This document shows, in pieces, positions 24,650-33,864 of a DNA stretch of 47,980 bases. The position numbers were made by a program, and so were the translations under genes. The stretch is from assembly GCA_900541335.1 (NCBI GenBank), contig UQJC01000011.1:1-47980 (forward strand), given 5' to 3'. Source of the DNA: an uncultured Prevotella sp. (GTDB lineage: Bacteria; Bacteroidota; Bacteroidia; Bacteroidales; Bacteroidaceae). The stretch's first letter is position 1, and each line of letters starts with the position of its first letter. The notes below the pieces were generated by a model. That model was given only the letters and a program-made list of their open reading frames with translations. It ran no database searches and was not told where the DNA came from.

Positions 24650-25378
24650 ATGAATCTGATTGTTGACATAGGCAATTCATCTATCAAGGTAGCACTGTTC
24701 GAAGCCGACCAGTTGCGTTGGAATGAAAGGGTGGATTATGCATTGGTTAGCGAACTCCAACGGATTGCTTCAGATTTTGAAATAGAAGCCTGTGCCTGGT
24801 CTTCCGTCGGGCAGCGAGACACACAAGTAGACGAGACACTCCACAAGCTCTTTCCGTATGTGCTCGAAATAAACGGAACGACGCCCACTCCGTTGGTTTG
24901 CGATTACGAAACGCCTTCGACGCTGGGAGCTGACCGTTTAGCAGCCGCAGTAGGAGCTTTTGTCAGCCAACCGAACGTCCCCTTGCTGATTATTGATGCC
25001 GGAACGTGCATTACGTACGATTATGTGAGTGCAGAGGGACATTATCTCGGGGGAAACATTTCCCCGGGGTTGGGAATCCGCTTGCGCGCATTGCATGACC
25101 AAACTGCACGCTTACCCTTAGTAAGCAGTGAGGGCGAGTTGCCTTTGATTGGCACACATACGCATGCGGCGATTCGCGCCGGCGTGGTGTGGGGCATGGA
25201 ATACGAAATCGAAGGCTATATCCGGGCTTTTCAACAGCAACACGCAGATGCACGCATCTTTCTGACGGGAGGAAACGGTCATCGATTTGCTCAAAAACTC
25301 CCTGTGGAGCGCAATGATTTGTTGGTGGAGACCGGATTGAATCAAATCCTTCTCTATAATCTGCGGCAAACACCCTAA
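24650..25378 (+). CDS. coaX: Type III pantothenate kinase
   Basis: 242 residues. The ASKHA-fold motifs of CoaX are in order: 'MNLIVDIGNSSIKVALF' (Asp6, phosphate loop), 'GADRLAAAVGAF' at 93-104, 'IIDAGTCITYDYV' with Asp116, 'GGNISPGLGIRLRALHDQTA' at 134-153, and 'LTGGNGHRFA' near the C-terminus. It makes 4'-phosphopantothenate from pantothenate, the first step of coenzyme A synthesis. Type III enzymes use a monovalent cation and are not inhibited by CoA. The gene opens a plus-strand cluster with an outer-membrane barrel gene and lptC, an order I recall from other Bacteroidales. Confidence 0.93.
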   Translation: MNLIVDIGNSSIKVALFEADQLRWNERVDYALVSELQRIASDFEIEACAWSSVGQRDTQVDETLHKLFPYVLEINGTTPTPLVCDYETPSTLGADRLAAAVGAFVSQPNVPLLIIDAGTCITYDYVSAEGHYLGGNISPGLGIRLRALHDQTARLPLVSSEGELPLIGTHTHAAIRAGVVWGMEYEIEGYIRAFQQQHADARIFLTGGNGHRFAQKLPVERNDLLVETGLNQILLYNLRQTP

Positions 25379-25524
25379 GGTTAGCTCAAACGATTGGGGC
25401 ATTGGGAGCAGAAAGCACCGCAACGGCATACGTTTGCCTCTGTCAATCTTTCACACGCTTCTTGTCCCAGACCTTTTACCCCTCTCCCTCTTATACTCCT
25501 TCAGACAAACAACACAACACCCCT

Positions 25525-26838
25525 ATGGTTACATTTCGTAATATCTTCACTTCCCTACTCTTAGCCTCTGCTACACTTCCCCTGGCCGCTCAGACCAATG
25601 GCAGTAATTCCCCGTACTCGCGCTACGGATTTGGCCTCTTGGGCGATCGCGGTAACGCGTTCAATAAAGGCATGGCGGGCACTGCCTATGGTATGCAGAA
25701 CGGAAAGGAACTGAACACGAAGAACCCTGCTTCGTATGCAGCCATTGATTCGCTTACCTTTCTCTTTGACTTAGGTCTGTCGATGCAAAATGGTAACATT
25801 GCACAGGGCGGAGTGAAGACGAATGCAAAAAATAGCTCGGTGGACTACGTGACGGCTGGTTTCCGTGTGGCCAAGAACGTGGGAATGTCGCTGGGACTCG
25901 TTCCCTTCAGTACCATTGGTTACAATACGTCCTCGAAGGAGGAAATTCAGGCTTCCAATCAGGTGTTGACGAAAACGACTACATTCTCAGGCGACGGCGG
26001 ACTCCACGAAGCCTACATCGGTGTGGGTTGGGCTCCGTTCAGACGCTTCTCAATCGGTATGAATGCCGGTTATTTGTGGGGGGACTTGAGTCATACAGTT
26101 CTGATGAACTTTGATGACAGTAACATTAACTCTACGCGTCAGGCTTATGAAACTGATATCCGTACATACAAAGCTGATTTCGGTTTACAATATGTCCAGC
26201 CGCTGGATAAGAAGAATACGCTGACTTTGGGCCTTACGTACGGACTGGGACACGACATCAAGCGCGATGCTTATTATTACAACCAGAAAGTAGTGACCGG
26301 AAGTTCAGCAAGTGGCGATACGCTGGTTTGCAGAAACGCCTTTCAGTTGCCGCATACCCTGGGTGCGGGTATCACCTGGACCCATGACAACTCTTTACGC
26401 GTCGGTGTGGATTACACCTTCCAGAAATGGGCAGATATGAAGTTCCCGATGGTGGTCGAAAATGCCGCAGGCGCGTTGGATTACGTCGGACGCAAGGATC
26501 TCTTTACTGATTTGCATAAAGTAAGTCTGGGTATGGAGTATGTCAAGAATCCAGAGGGACTTCGTTGGCGCCAACGCGTGCGCTACCGTGCTGGTTTCTC
26601 TTATCAGACTCCCTACACCAAAATAGGAGGTGTAGACGGTCCGCAACACTTCTTGGCAAGTGTGGGAGTGGCACTTCCGATTACAAACATGCATAATAGC
26701 CGTTCGCTGATCAACTTTTCTGCTCAATACGAGCGTGTGAAGCCCAAAATGGCGGGCATGATTACCGAAAACTACATTCGCTTCAGCATCGGACTGACCT
26801 TTAACGAACGATGGTTCATGAAGTGGAAGGCTGAATAA
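25525..26838 (+). CDS. Outer-membrane beta-barrel protein (FadL/OMPP1-like)
   Basis: 437 residues from ATG 25525. A signal peptide ends near 'LPLAAQ' (residue ~21). The mature start 'NSPYSRYGFGLLGDRGNAFNKGMAGTAYGM' resembles the FadL/OMPP1/TodX family N-terminus of Bacteroidota. The remainder alternates polar and hydrophobic residues in short strands with Gly/Tyr/Trp turns, as in a barrel of about fourteen strands, ending 'FSIGLTFNERWFMKWKAE'. It may transport hydrophobic molecules or serve export. Its position between coaX and lptC points to an envelope role; the substrate is unknown. Confidence 0.78.
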   Translation: MVTFRNIFTSLLLASATLPLAAQTNGSNSPYSRYGFGLLGDRGNAFNKGMAGTAYGMQNGKELNTKNPASYAAIDSLTFLFDLGLSMQNGNIAQGGVKTNAKNSSVDYVTAGFRVAKNVGMSLGLVPFSTIGYNTSSKEEIQASNQVLTKTTTFSGDGGLHEAYIGVGWAPFRRFSIGMNAGYLWGDLSHTVLMNFDDSNINSTRQAYETDIRTYKADFGLQYVQPLDKKNTLTLGLTYGLGHDIKRDAYYYNQKVVTGSSASGDTLVCRNAFQLPHTLGAGITWTHDNSLRVGVDYTFQKWADMKFPMVVENAAGALDYVGRKDLFTDLHKVSLGMEYVKNPEGLRWRQRVRYRAGFSYQTPYTKIGGVDGPQHFLASVGVALPITNMHNSRSLINFSAQYERVKPKMAGMITENYIRFSIGLTFNERWFMKWKAE

Positions 26839-27075
26839 GGTTCACCCCTCGGCGAGGAGGTCTTGTCAGTGGGGCAGGAGTTGCTTTTGCACTTGGTGCG
26901 AGGAAGGATGAACAATCCGTCGCTTGAAAGGTTGACAATGTGGGGGGTGAAAAGCCAACAGCCCTTTGCTAAGCCTTTCGTAGTGCCCCTGGTTTGAGCA
27001 ACTTCCCTGATTCATTTTTAAATAGTAACCTCCCCTTCGTTCTCCTTCTCTTTATTTCCTAAACAGACTAAGCTC

Positions 27076-27774
27076 ATGCGGCATACGCTACATCTATTTA
27101 TGGCAGCCTCCCTTCTTGGGGGGCTTGCTTCGTTGAGTGCAGGTTGCGGTTCGGACGCTCCGCCCATGGGCGAGGCCATCCCAGTGCGTGACTCTTTGCC
27201 CGTTATGGTGACCAAAGGCGTTTCGAAGTTGATTACGGACTCGGGTATCGTGCGCTATAAGATGATTGCAGAAGAATGGCATATCTTTGACAAGACGAAT
27301 CCGCCTCGTTGGGAATTTCCGAAGGGTATCTTCATTGAACGCTATGATAATAAGTTTAAGGTAGATCTCCACCTGACAGCAGACAGTGCTTGGCTCTATA
27401 ATCAGAATCTCTGGAAGCTGCGGGGACACATTCAGATGCACAATCAAGCAGATGGTACGCGTCTGACTACCGAAGAACTCTACTGGAACATGCGGACAGG
27501 CGAACTATCGTCGAATGTTTATACGCGACTGGTAGAGCCACACCAGGCAATCGAAGGAGATTGGTTCCGAGCACGCATTGTAAATAATGAGCCGACCGAA
27601 TATCACATCAGACAGTCGAAGGGATTCCTTCCGATGGGCGATATACGCGAATCAACAGCTCCGGTAACGGTGACAGGTGAAGCAACTGACGACACAACGG
27701 CGGTTGACACCCTGCCCCAGCGAGAAGCACCTCGTTCCCGGCGCAAGTTTGAGGTTCAACCGCTTGAACGGTAG
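27076..27774 (+). CDS. lptC: LPS-transport periplasmic lipoprotein LptC
   Basis: 232 residues. Lipoprotein signal with 'LSAGC' and acylated Cys24 where E. coli LptC has a transmembrane helix, as is usual in Bacteroidota. The middle (~60-190) has the OstA/LptC beta-jelly-roll features: 'DSGIVRYKMIAEEWHIFDK', 'FPKGIFIERYDNKFKVDLHL', 'LWKLRGHIQMHN', 'LTTEELYWNMRTGELSSN'. It bridges the LptB2FG transporter and LptA/LptD in moving LPS. The C-terminal 45 residues are Thr/Arg-rich and probably disordered. It lies 237 bases after the barrel gene; the foldase gene follows with its own promoter. Confidence 0.85.
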   Translation: MRHTLHLFMAASLLGGLASLSAGCGSDAPPMGEAIPVRDSLPVMVTKGVSKLITDSGIVRYKMIAEEWHIFDKTNPPRWEFPKGIFIERYDNKFKVDLHLTADSAWLYNQNLWKLRGHIQMHNQADGTRLTTEELYWNMRTGELSSNVYTRLVEPHQAIEGDWFRARIVNNEPTEYHIRQSKGFLPMGDIRESTAPVTVTGEATDDTTAVDTLPQREAPRSRRKFEVQPLER

Positions 27775-27938
27775 AAAAAGAAGTCGTTGTTGCTCGGACT
27801 GAAGATAGAGGAGGGAAAATCTTAGGGGTTGTTGCAGTAGAAAATCAAGCTATAAGGGCAGTTTCTACACGCTCAATAAAGATTATAGGCACTTTTTAAA
27901 AAAAAGAAGGGACTTCGATACAACTCCTTTTTTTTCTC

Positions 27939-27946
27939 TATCTTTG
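27939..27946 (+). promoter_or_regulatory. -7 box (TATCTTTG) of the foldase gene
   Basis: An exact TAnnTTTG match 132 bases before ATG 28078. The predicted leader holds the hairpin at 27972-28006. Confidence 0.6.
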
Positions 27947-27971
27947 CCGCCGCCCTAAACGTGGGTACTTA

Positions 27972-28006
27972 GCAATGAAAAGAAACCTTAAGCCTCTTTT
28001 CATTGC
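27972..28006 (+). promoter_or_regulatory. 11-bp leader hairpin upstream of the foldase gene
   Basis: GCAATGAAAAG (27972-27982) pairs perfectly with 27996-28006, with a 13-nt loop and a T-rich tail ('tttcgttttg'). An ATG within the left arm opens a 76-codon frame that overlaps the foldase start in another frame. It could be a leader control element; a weak terminator is the alternative. Confidence 0.45.
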
Positions 28007-28077
28007 TTTCGTTTTGCATTCCTCCTTTTTTGAGAGGCAAAATCATGGAAGAAATACAAACAATAAAACAATAAATA

Positions 28078-30273
28078 ATGGCAGCATTACAAACGATCAG
28101 AAGCAAAGGCGCTCTGCTTGTCGGAGCTTTGGGTCTTGCCCTCTTTGCATTCATTGCCGAAGAGTTCTTCCGTTCGCTGGAAACGACTTCAGCGATGGAA
28201 CGTAGCCAAGTAGGCGAAGTGTACGGAGAAAAACTCTCCATTCAGGATTATCAGCAGATGGTAGACGAACAAGCTGAGATTACCCGTCTCCAGATGCGCA
28301 TGCAAGGACAAAACGGTAACTTGTCAGACGCTCAGATGGAGAGCATCCGTGAGCAAGTGTGGCAACAGTTTGTCAGTGACCAGGTGATTAAGCACGAATG
28401 CGAAAAGCTCGGCCTTTATGTAACCGACGGAGAGATGCAGGAGGCTTTGCGCTTGGGTCAGGCTCGCAGCCTTCAGATGGTTGCTGGCATCTTTGGCAAT
28501 CCGCAAACGGGACGCTTCGACCTCGCTCAGCTTCAGAACTTCCTGAAGGAGTACACGAAGGCTATCGGTCAGGCACAGCAGGCTCAGAATGCGGAGGCTG
28601 TAGAACAAATCCAGATGATCAAGAAGATGTGGGACTTCTCCGAGAAACAACTCCGTCAGGAATTGCTCGGTAACAAGTACAACATGTTGTTTGCACTGGG
28701 CTTTACTTCTAACCCGATTGCTGCAAAGGCTAACTTCAACGACCGCACCATTCAGAAGAATGTCAACATTGCCGCTCTTCCTTATTCTACGGTGAAGGAC
28801 GAAAGTGTCAAGGTGACGGACGACGACTTGAAGGCGATTTACAACCAGTACAAGGAAAACTTCTTTGTTGGTACGCCGACTCGCGACGTGAAGTTGATTG
28901 ATGTAAACGTTGTAGCTAGTGCTGCAGACCGTGCAGAGCTGACTAAGCGCATTGCTTCTTTCGAAGAACAGCTTCGCAAGGGTGCTAACGTGGCCGATGT
29001 AGTGCGTAGCGCGAATTCAGAAGTGCAGTATACGAATTTGGCAATGAGCAAGAGCGCATTCAACAGCATACCGGATGTAGCAGCTCATCTTGATTCGATG
29101 GCAGTAGGTAGTGTAAAGGCTACTTATTACAATGCACAGGATAACACCATCAATACGTTGAAGCTGATTGCTAAGGAACAGGCTCCTGACTCTATTCTTT
29201 TCCGTCAGATTGCGGCCACAGCAGCTACACCCGAAGCTCGCAAGGCTCAGGCTGACAGCATCTTGAAGGCACTCAACGGTGGCGCTTCTTTTGCTGAGTT
29301 GGCAAAGAAGTACGGACAGGCTTCTGACTCTGTATGGCTTACTTCTAACCAGTACGAAACCTTCGGCATGGCTGAAGAGACGGCTATGTACCTCAACAAC
29401 CTCTACCAGATTGGTGCAAAGAGTGCTAAGGTAGTTGCTAACGAACAGGGTGCCGCAGTGGTTCAGGTATTGGATCGCAAGAAGATGGTAACGAAGTACA
29501 ACGTAGCTGTTGTGAAGTGTCCGCTGAACTTCTCTAAGAAGACTTACGAAGATGAGCTCAGCCGTCTGAACCGCTTCCTCGCACAAAACAAGGATATTCC
29601 GGCTATCGAGAAGAACGCAGCCAAGAATGGTTACATGCTCTATGACCTGCCGGGTTACTCTCCCTTCCAGAATATGATTCCCGCCCGCATCGGTGGTAGC
29701 CAAGCTAAGGATTGTGCTCGTTGGATCTTCGACGAAGCCGAGGCTGGCAATGTTTCACGCCTTTACGAATGTGGCCGCAACGGTGATCACTTGGTAGTAG
29801 CTTGTGTAACGGCAACAAACGATGATAACTTCTTGCCTTGGAGCAACCCCGACGTGAAGAACTTCCTCACGATGGTTGTGAAGCAACAGAAGAAGGCCGA
29901 GAAGGTAATGGCTATGGCTAAGAACGTAAAATCTACGGCAGACATGCAAAAACTGCAGGGAGCGGTGACTGCATCGCTTTCAAACCAAATGTTTACGAGC
30001 TATCCGATGGTTTCAGGTGTGAATACGCCGGAATTGAAGTTGGCTGGTGCGATTGCTAAGACTGCAGTAGGTAAAACTTCTTCACTGGTACAGGGTGCAG
30101 GTGCTGTGTACGTTTTCCAGGTAACGGGAGAATCAAAGGCAGCTGATAAGTATGATGAAGCTACCGAGGTTTCTCAGGTTAGCAACTCTATTGGTCAGCG
30201 TTGCTACAATGCAACCTTCAACTATCTCACGGCTCGTAAGTCTGAAATGGTTGACCACCGCTATCAGTTCTAA
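28078..30273 (+). CDS. PpiD/SurA-type periplasmic peptidyl-prolyl isomerase/chaperone
   Basis: 731 residues anchored by one N-terminal helix (residues ~11-32, 'GALLVGALGLALFAFIAEEF') with the bulk in the periplasm. A SurA_N-like helical chaperone region (~45-230) contains 'VWQQFVSDQVIKHECEKLGL'; a parvulin-like part (~355-460: 'SILFRQIAA', 'NGGASFAELAKKYGQASDS', 'VVQVLDRKK') follows, then a second helical region. The layout matches the Bacteroidota PpiD family, which helps outer-membrane and secreted proteins fold. It fits the neighbouring lptC and barrel genes. Codon use is biased as in well-expressed genes. Downstream is a strong terminator. Confidence 0.87.
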   Translation: MAALQTIRSKGALLVGALGLALFAFIAEEFFRSLETTSAMERSQVGEVYGEKLSIQDYQQMVDEQAEITRLQMRMQGQNGNLSDAQMESIREQVWQQFVSDQVIKHECEKLGLYVTDGEMQEALRLGQARSLQMVAGIFGNPQTGRFDLAQLQNFLKEYTKAIGQAQQAQNAEAVEQIQMIKKMWDFSEKQLRQELLGNKYNMLFALGFTSNPIAAKANFNDRTIQKNVNIAALPYSTVKDESVKVTDDDLKAIYNQYKENFFVGTPTRDVKLIDVNVVASAADRAELTKRIASFEEQLRKGANVADVVRSANSEVQYTNLAMSKSAFNSIPDVAAHLDSMAVGSVKATYYNAQDNTINTLKLIAKEQAPDSILFRQIAATAATPEARKAQADSILKALNGGASFAELAKKYGQASDSVWLTSNQYETFGMAEETAMYLNNLYQIGAKSAKVVANEQGAAVVQVLDRKKMVTKYNVAVVKCPLNFSKKTYEDELSRLNRFLAQNKDIPAIEKNAAKNGYMLYDLPGYSPFQNMIPARIGGSQAKDCARWIFDEAEAGNVSRLYECGRNGDHLVVACVTATNDDNFLPWSNPDVKNFLTMVVKQQKKAEKVMAMAKNVKSTADMQKLQGAVTASLSNQMFTSYPMVSGVNTPELKLAGAIAKTAVGKTSSLVQGAGAVYVFQVTGESKAADKYDEATEVSQVSNSIGQRCYNATFNYLTARKSEMVDHRYQF

Positions 30274-30318
30274 CATCAAGCACTACAAGTGCTGAATTTG
30301 TAGCTTGCGAATACAATA

Positions 30319-30368
30319 AAGACCGAGGACATTTCCTTCTTGTGAAGGTATTGTCCTCGGTCTTTTTT
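30319..30368 (+). terminator. Terminator of the foldase gene
   Basis: A perfect 13-bp stem (30319-30331 with 30352-30364) with extra pairing inside, followed by a run of Ts, 45 bases after the stop codon. Confidence 0.88.
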
Positions 30369-30399
30369 AGTTTAACCTTTGGGCTGCTCCTGGCGCACG

Positions 30400-30993
30400 A
30401 TGCCAAGGAGGAATCCTTTCAATTCTATTCGTTTCGTGGAAAACTTTAATGCGTACTTGGATAACTTGAATCCTGCTGATTTACAAAAGCTCTTTCAGAC
30501 TAAAGGAAACCGACGTTTGTACAAGAAGAAAGACTTCTTTGTTCGTCAACATGCTGTTTCGCGTGTAGCGGGTTGGGTGGAGTCGGGTACGTTTCACTAT
30601 CTCTATCACGATGCAGTGGGGAAAGTTCACGTAGTGGGTTATGCCTTCGCTCAGGAATTTGTATGTGATTACGCTTCTTTTGTTCAAGTTTGTGCATCGA
30701 AGGTCAGTATTCAGGCATTAGCTGATTGTGTCGTTTATGAATTACCCTTGGCTGAGTTGCTTGCTTTTTGGGAAAGCGATTCTGCGGCACAACAGATGGG
30801 CAGAAGGGTGGCTGAAAATTTGTACGAAGCAGCTTACGACCGTTTCTTGGACACGTATAACAGTCCGGAGATTCGTTACAAGAAGTTGATGCAACGTTGC
30901 CCGGGGTTGAAAGAGGTTGTTCCGTTGCGAAGTATTGCTTCGTATTTGGGTGTGACACCAGAAACAATCAGTCATATACGCAAAAGAATATAG
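30400..30993 (+). CDS. Crp/Fnr-family transcription regulator
   Basis: 197 residues from ATG 30400. The N-terminal 120 residues form a cyclic-nucleotide-binding-like beta barrel ('KKKDFFVRQHAVSRVAGWVESGTFHYLYHD', 'GYAFAQEFVCDYASF'). The C-terminus has a helix-turn-helix, 'LRSIASYLGVTPETISHIRK'. No Fnr-type four-cysteine cluster is seen, and the cAMP phosphate-binding signature is not conserved, so the ligand is unknown. The MutS-like gene follows 82 bases downstream on the same strand and may share its transcript. A non-ATG start at 30379 is possible but lies close to the preceding terminator. Confidence 0.83.
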   Translation: MPRRNPFNSIRFVENFNAYLDNLNPADLQKLFQTKGNRRLYKKKDFFVRQHAVSRVAGWVESGTFHYLYHDAVGKVHVVGYAFAQEFVCDYASFVQVCASKVSIQALADCVVYELPLAELLAFWESDSAAQQMGRRVAENLYEAAYDRFLDTYNSPEIRYKKLMQRCPGLKEVVPLRSIASYLGVTPETISHIRKRI

Positions 30994-31075
30994 GCAGTAG
31001 CCAAACCTTGAATTACTTCAAGCTTATTCTGTTGCAGATACGCTTACTTTGTACGCTTAAAATCGTATTGTTCTT

Positions 31076-32869
31076 ATGGTGAGTTCGAATTATCAAGCCG
31101 AATGGGCGCGTTTGAGTGTGTGCATACGTCAGTATCAAAAGAAGAGTAGGGTCTATCTGCTTGCAAAACTGGGATTCTTTAGTTTAGGGGGTTGCTTTAT
31201 TTACTGGACTGTCGATGGCTTCAGTTATCAGACCGTTGTAGGAGCGGTGTGGGCATTTATTCTCTATCTTGTTGCTTGTGTGGCAGATAATAAGTGTCAG
31301 AAAAAGATGAGCGTATGGCGCGAAATGCAATCGGTTTGTAAAAAGGAACTGGCTTATCGAAAAGGAGATTTTTCAGCATTTGATTCGGGCGAATGTTACA
31401 GCAATCCGGCACATGAATACTCATTTGATTTGGATATATTCGGTCCGTCCTCGTTGTACAATCGGATTAATCGCTGTGTGACGCAATTGGGACGGAATCG
31501 GTTGGCAGAAAAACTGACTGTGCTGGCACAGCAGGAACAACAAATCCATCGTTATCAAGACGCCATCGGAGAGTTGGCTGACCAATTCCATTGGCGCATC
31601 AAGTTCATGGCAAATCGTTTCGTACCTGACAACTCAGCCGTGTTTTCCACCTTTGTTGCTCGGGAAATACGTCACAGTTCGTTTCTTCAATCTATGGTTC
31701 CGTATGCGCTGGTTGCCATGACAGCCTTTACTTTCTTTTTAGGTCTTACCGAAGTGATAGCGTGGTCATGGTTTGCGGGCAGTGTGTTCATCAACTGGGG
31801 CTGTTCGATGTGTTTTCTCAAAAAGATGGCTATCATGGGGTCGAACTTGGAACAGTTGCACAAAGGCATGGTGGACTATGAGGAAATCCTGTCTGATTTG
31901 CACGGAGCGTCATTCAATTCACCCTTGTTAGTTTCCTTGCAGAAGGATTTGTTTCAAGGAGAAACGAGCAGCTTGAAAGCCTTTCGGGACTTGGCGCGGA
32001 TACTCAACCTAATCGATCAAAGAAGCAATGCCTTGATATACCTACTTTTCAATGGTTTGTTCCTTTACGACATCATGTTGCTCAGACGTATTTTGTATTG
32101 GAAAGAACAGCACCTAGACCAGATGGAGCAGTGGCTGTCTGATATTGCCGAATTTGATGCGTTGGTCAGCCTGGCAAACTATGCGTACAATCATCCTTCT
32201 CGCACAGTAGCAGAAGTCTTGCCAGCAGACAGTGACGTCGTGGTGGAGGCTACAGAGGTCTATCATCCGTTTTTATCCGATGGGCAAGCTGTAACGAACA
32301 ATTTTACGCTACGAAAAGGAAATGTGGCAGTGGTTACTGGAGCCAATATGGCAGGTAAGAGTACTTTTCTGCGAACCATCGGACTGAATTATATCTTGGC
32401 GTGTAACGGGGTACCGGTGTGCGCCACCTCCTTTAAGTTCATGATTGTAGCGTTGTTCTCAAGCATGCGGACAACAGATAATTTGTCTAAGGATATTTCT
32501 TACTTTCATGCAGAACTGATGAGGTTAAAGCAGTTGTTGCTCTTTGTACAGACGCATCCTTATACGTTGATTATTCTTGATGAAATCCTCAAGGGAACTA
32601 ATTCGAAAGACAAACTCGAAGGGTCAAGAATGTTTTTGCATGAAATTATCCGTTATCGGGTAGCTGCACTCATCGCTACGCATGATTTGGAATTGGCTAA
32701 GCTCGAAGAAGAGAAGGGGGAAGTCTTTCAAAACTATTGCTTTGAGATAGAACTTTCAGCACAGATAAAATATACCTACCGAATCACGAAAGGGGTAGCA
32801 CGAAACCTAAACGCTTCGTTTTTGTTGAGGAATATTCTGAGCAAAATAAGAGAAGGTGCAATTTGGTAA
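31076..32869 (+). CDS. Membrane-anchored MutS-like ATPase
   Basis: 597 residues. Only the MutS core/clamp and ATPase parts are recognisable; the mismatch-binding domain I is missing. Hydrophobic helix pairs at about 30-65 and 205-250 make it an apparent inner-membrane protein. Walker A is GANMAGKST (422-430) and Walker B 'LIILDEILKGTNS' with Asp502-Glu503. 'STFLRTIGLNYILACNGVPV' and the 'ATHDLELAKLEEE' switch region match MutS domain V. Such short transmembrane MutS relatives occur in Bacteroidota, but I know of no established function. It follows a Crp-family regulator. An 8-bp inverted repeat (32852-32859 / 32878-32885) brackets the stop codon. Confidence 0.83.
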   Translation: MVSSNYQAEWARLSVCIRQYQKKSRVYLLAKLGFFSLGGCFIYWTVDGFSYQTVVGAVWAFILYLVACVADNKCQKKMSVWREMQSVCKKELAYRKGDFSAFDSGECYSNPAHEYSFDLDIFGPSSLYNRINRCVTQLGRNRLAEKLTVLAQQEQQIHRYQDAIGELADQFHWRIKFMANRFVPDNSAVFSTFVAREIRHSSFLQSMVPYALVAMTAFTFFLGLTEVIAWSWFAGSVFINWGCSMCFLKKMAIMGSNLEQLHKGMVDYEEILSDLHGASFNSPLLVSLQKDLFQGETSSLKAFRDLARILNLIDQRSNALIYLLFNGLFLYDIMLLRRILYWKEQHLDQMEQWLSDIAEFDALVSLANYAYNHPSRTVAEVLPADSDVVVEATEVYHPFLSDGQAVTNNFTLRKGNVAVVTGANMAGKSTFLRTIGLNYILACNGVPVCATSFKFMIVALFSSMRTTDNLSKDISYFHAELMRLKQLLLFVQTHPYTLIILDEILKGTNSKDKLEGSRMFLHEIIRYRVAALIATHDLELAKLEEEKGEVFQNYCFEIELSAQIKYTYRITKGVARNLNASFLLRNILSKIREGAIW

Positions 32870-32933
32870 CTCTTGTAGCACCTTCAAACAGCACGCACCA
32901 AATAAGAGTGGGGTAGGTCGGTGGGGCGAAAGT

Positions 32934-33794
32934 TTAGTGTGGATACTTTTTAAGGTAGTCTTCAATGGCTCGTTTCGCACATTGATAACCTTCTTCGTAG
33001 AGTGCAGTCAGCTTTTTCGTGTCACTTTCCAGTCTGTTTACTTCGAGCGGATGCTGGGGGCGAATGGAGAGCACAGTGCCTTCATCTTCCATGCGCTCGA
33101 TTAACTCCAGCTGACGGTTGTAGTATGCGTTGAGTTTGCTTAATACTAATCGGAGGCGTGGGAAGCGTCGGTAGATGTACTTGGGAATCTTGATGTCGTG
33201 TCCACTCTTTCGAAAGCCCCGATTGCGCGTCAAAACGACAACATTAAAGGGATGTCCCGTAGCCAGGGCGCGTTCGATGGGAATAGAATCGATGATACCG
33301 CCATCTAACATCGGTTGGTGGTCGACCCAAACAATGGGACAGACAAAGGGAAGGGAAGAAGAGGCTTTAGCAATGGCAAGCAGGCGTTCAGGATTCTTTC
33401 TTTCGCTCAGATAACAGCTCTTTCCCGTGAGACAGTTGGTCGTTACCATTTCGAACGTCATGGGATTGGCAAAACAGGCATCGTAGTCGAAAGGAAGAAT
33501 TTCGTTGGGGATTTTGTCGTAAAGCGTTTCCCGATCCAGGATGCTGCGTTGCGTCCAAAGGTATTTCATTCCGATATAGCGGTACTTTTCCAAAAAATCA
33601 ATGTTGGTAATCTTCGCTCTTCCGCGTTGGCGGCTCATGTAAGAAAGGCCGTTGCAAGCTCCGGCGGATACGCTGACGCAATAAGGAAACTCAATCTGAT
33701 TGTCCATGAAGTAGTCGAGCACGCCCGAGGTGAAAACACCACGCATACCACCACCTTCCAGGACAAGACCTGTGTTTATTGGGAAAATGTTCAT
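32934..33794 (-). CDS. Patatin-like phospholipase (YjjU type)
   Basis: 286 residues, no signal peptide. The family elements are the oxyanion loop 'LVLEGGGMRGVFTSGVLDYF' (10-29), the nucleophile elbow around Ser43 in 'SVSAGACNG', and Asp164 in 'MLDGGIIDSIPI'. The elbow is S-x-S-x-G rather than the usual G-x-S-x-G. It is related only distantly to the first patatin at 4497. The gene converges on the MutS-like gene and is divergent from aminopeptidase P; their -7 boxes are 22 bases apart. The lipid substrate is unknown. Confidence 0.86.
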   Translation of the reverse strand: MNIFPINTGLVLEGGGMRGVFTSGVLDYFMDNQIEFPYCVSVSAGACNGLSYMSRQRGRAKITNIDFLEKYRYIGMKYLWTQRSILDRETLYDKIPNEILPFDYDACFANPMTFEMVTTNCLTGKSCYLSERKNPERLLAIAKASSSLPFVCPIVWVDHQPMLDGGIIDSIPIERALATGHPFNVVVLTRNRGFRKSGHDIKIPKYIYRRFPRLRLVLSKLNAYYNRQLELIERMEDEGTVLSIRPQHPLEVNRLESDTKKLTALYEEGYQCAKRAIEDYLKKYPH

Positions 33795-33826
33795 ATTGTA
33801 GAAAGGGAATAAGGGGATTTGTATCG

Positions 33827-33834
33827 CAAAGTTA
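33827..33834 (-). promoter_or_regulatory. -7 box (TAACTTTG) of the patatin gene
   Basis: An exact TAnnTTTG match on the minus strand, 33 bases before the start codon at 33794. Confidence 0.6.
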
Positions 33835-33856
33835 CGCGATTATCAAATTAAAACTG

Positions 33857-33864
33857 TATTTTTG
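33857..33864 (+). promoter_or_regulatory. -7 box (TATTTTTG) of the aminopeptidase P gene
   Basis: An exact TAnnTTTG match. It implies a leader of about 200 bases before ATG 34075. Its -33 region overlaps the -7 box of the divergent patatin promoter. Confidence 0.5.

Noticed and set aside
27975..28205. Plus-strand 76-codon frame starting in the leader hairpin
   Set aside because: Runs into the foldase gene in another frame; the protein has no recognisable features. Kept only as a possible leader peptide.
30370..30400. Earlier non-ATG start of the Crp-family gene at 30379
   Set aside because: Lies almost directly behind the terminator T-run; the ATG at 30400 leaves the domain complete.
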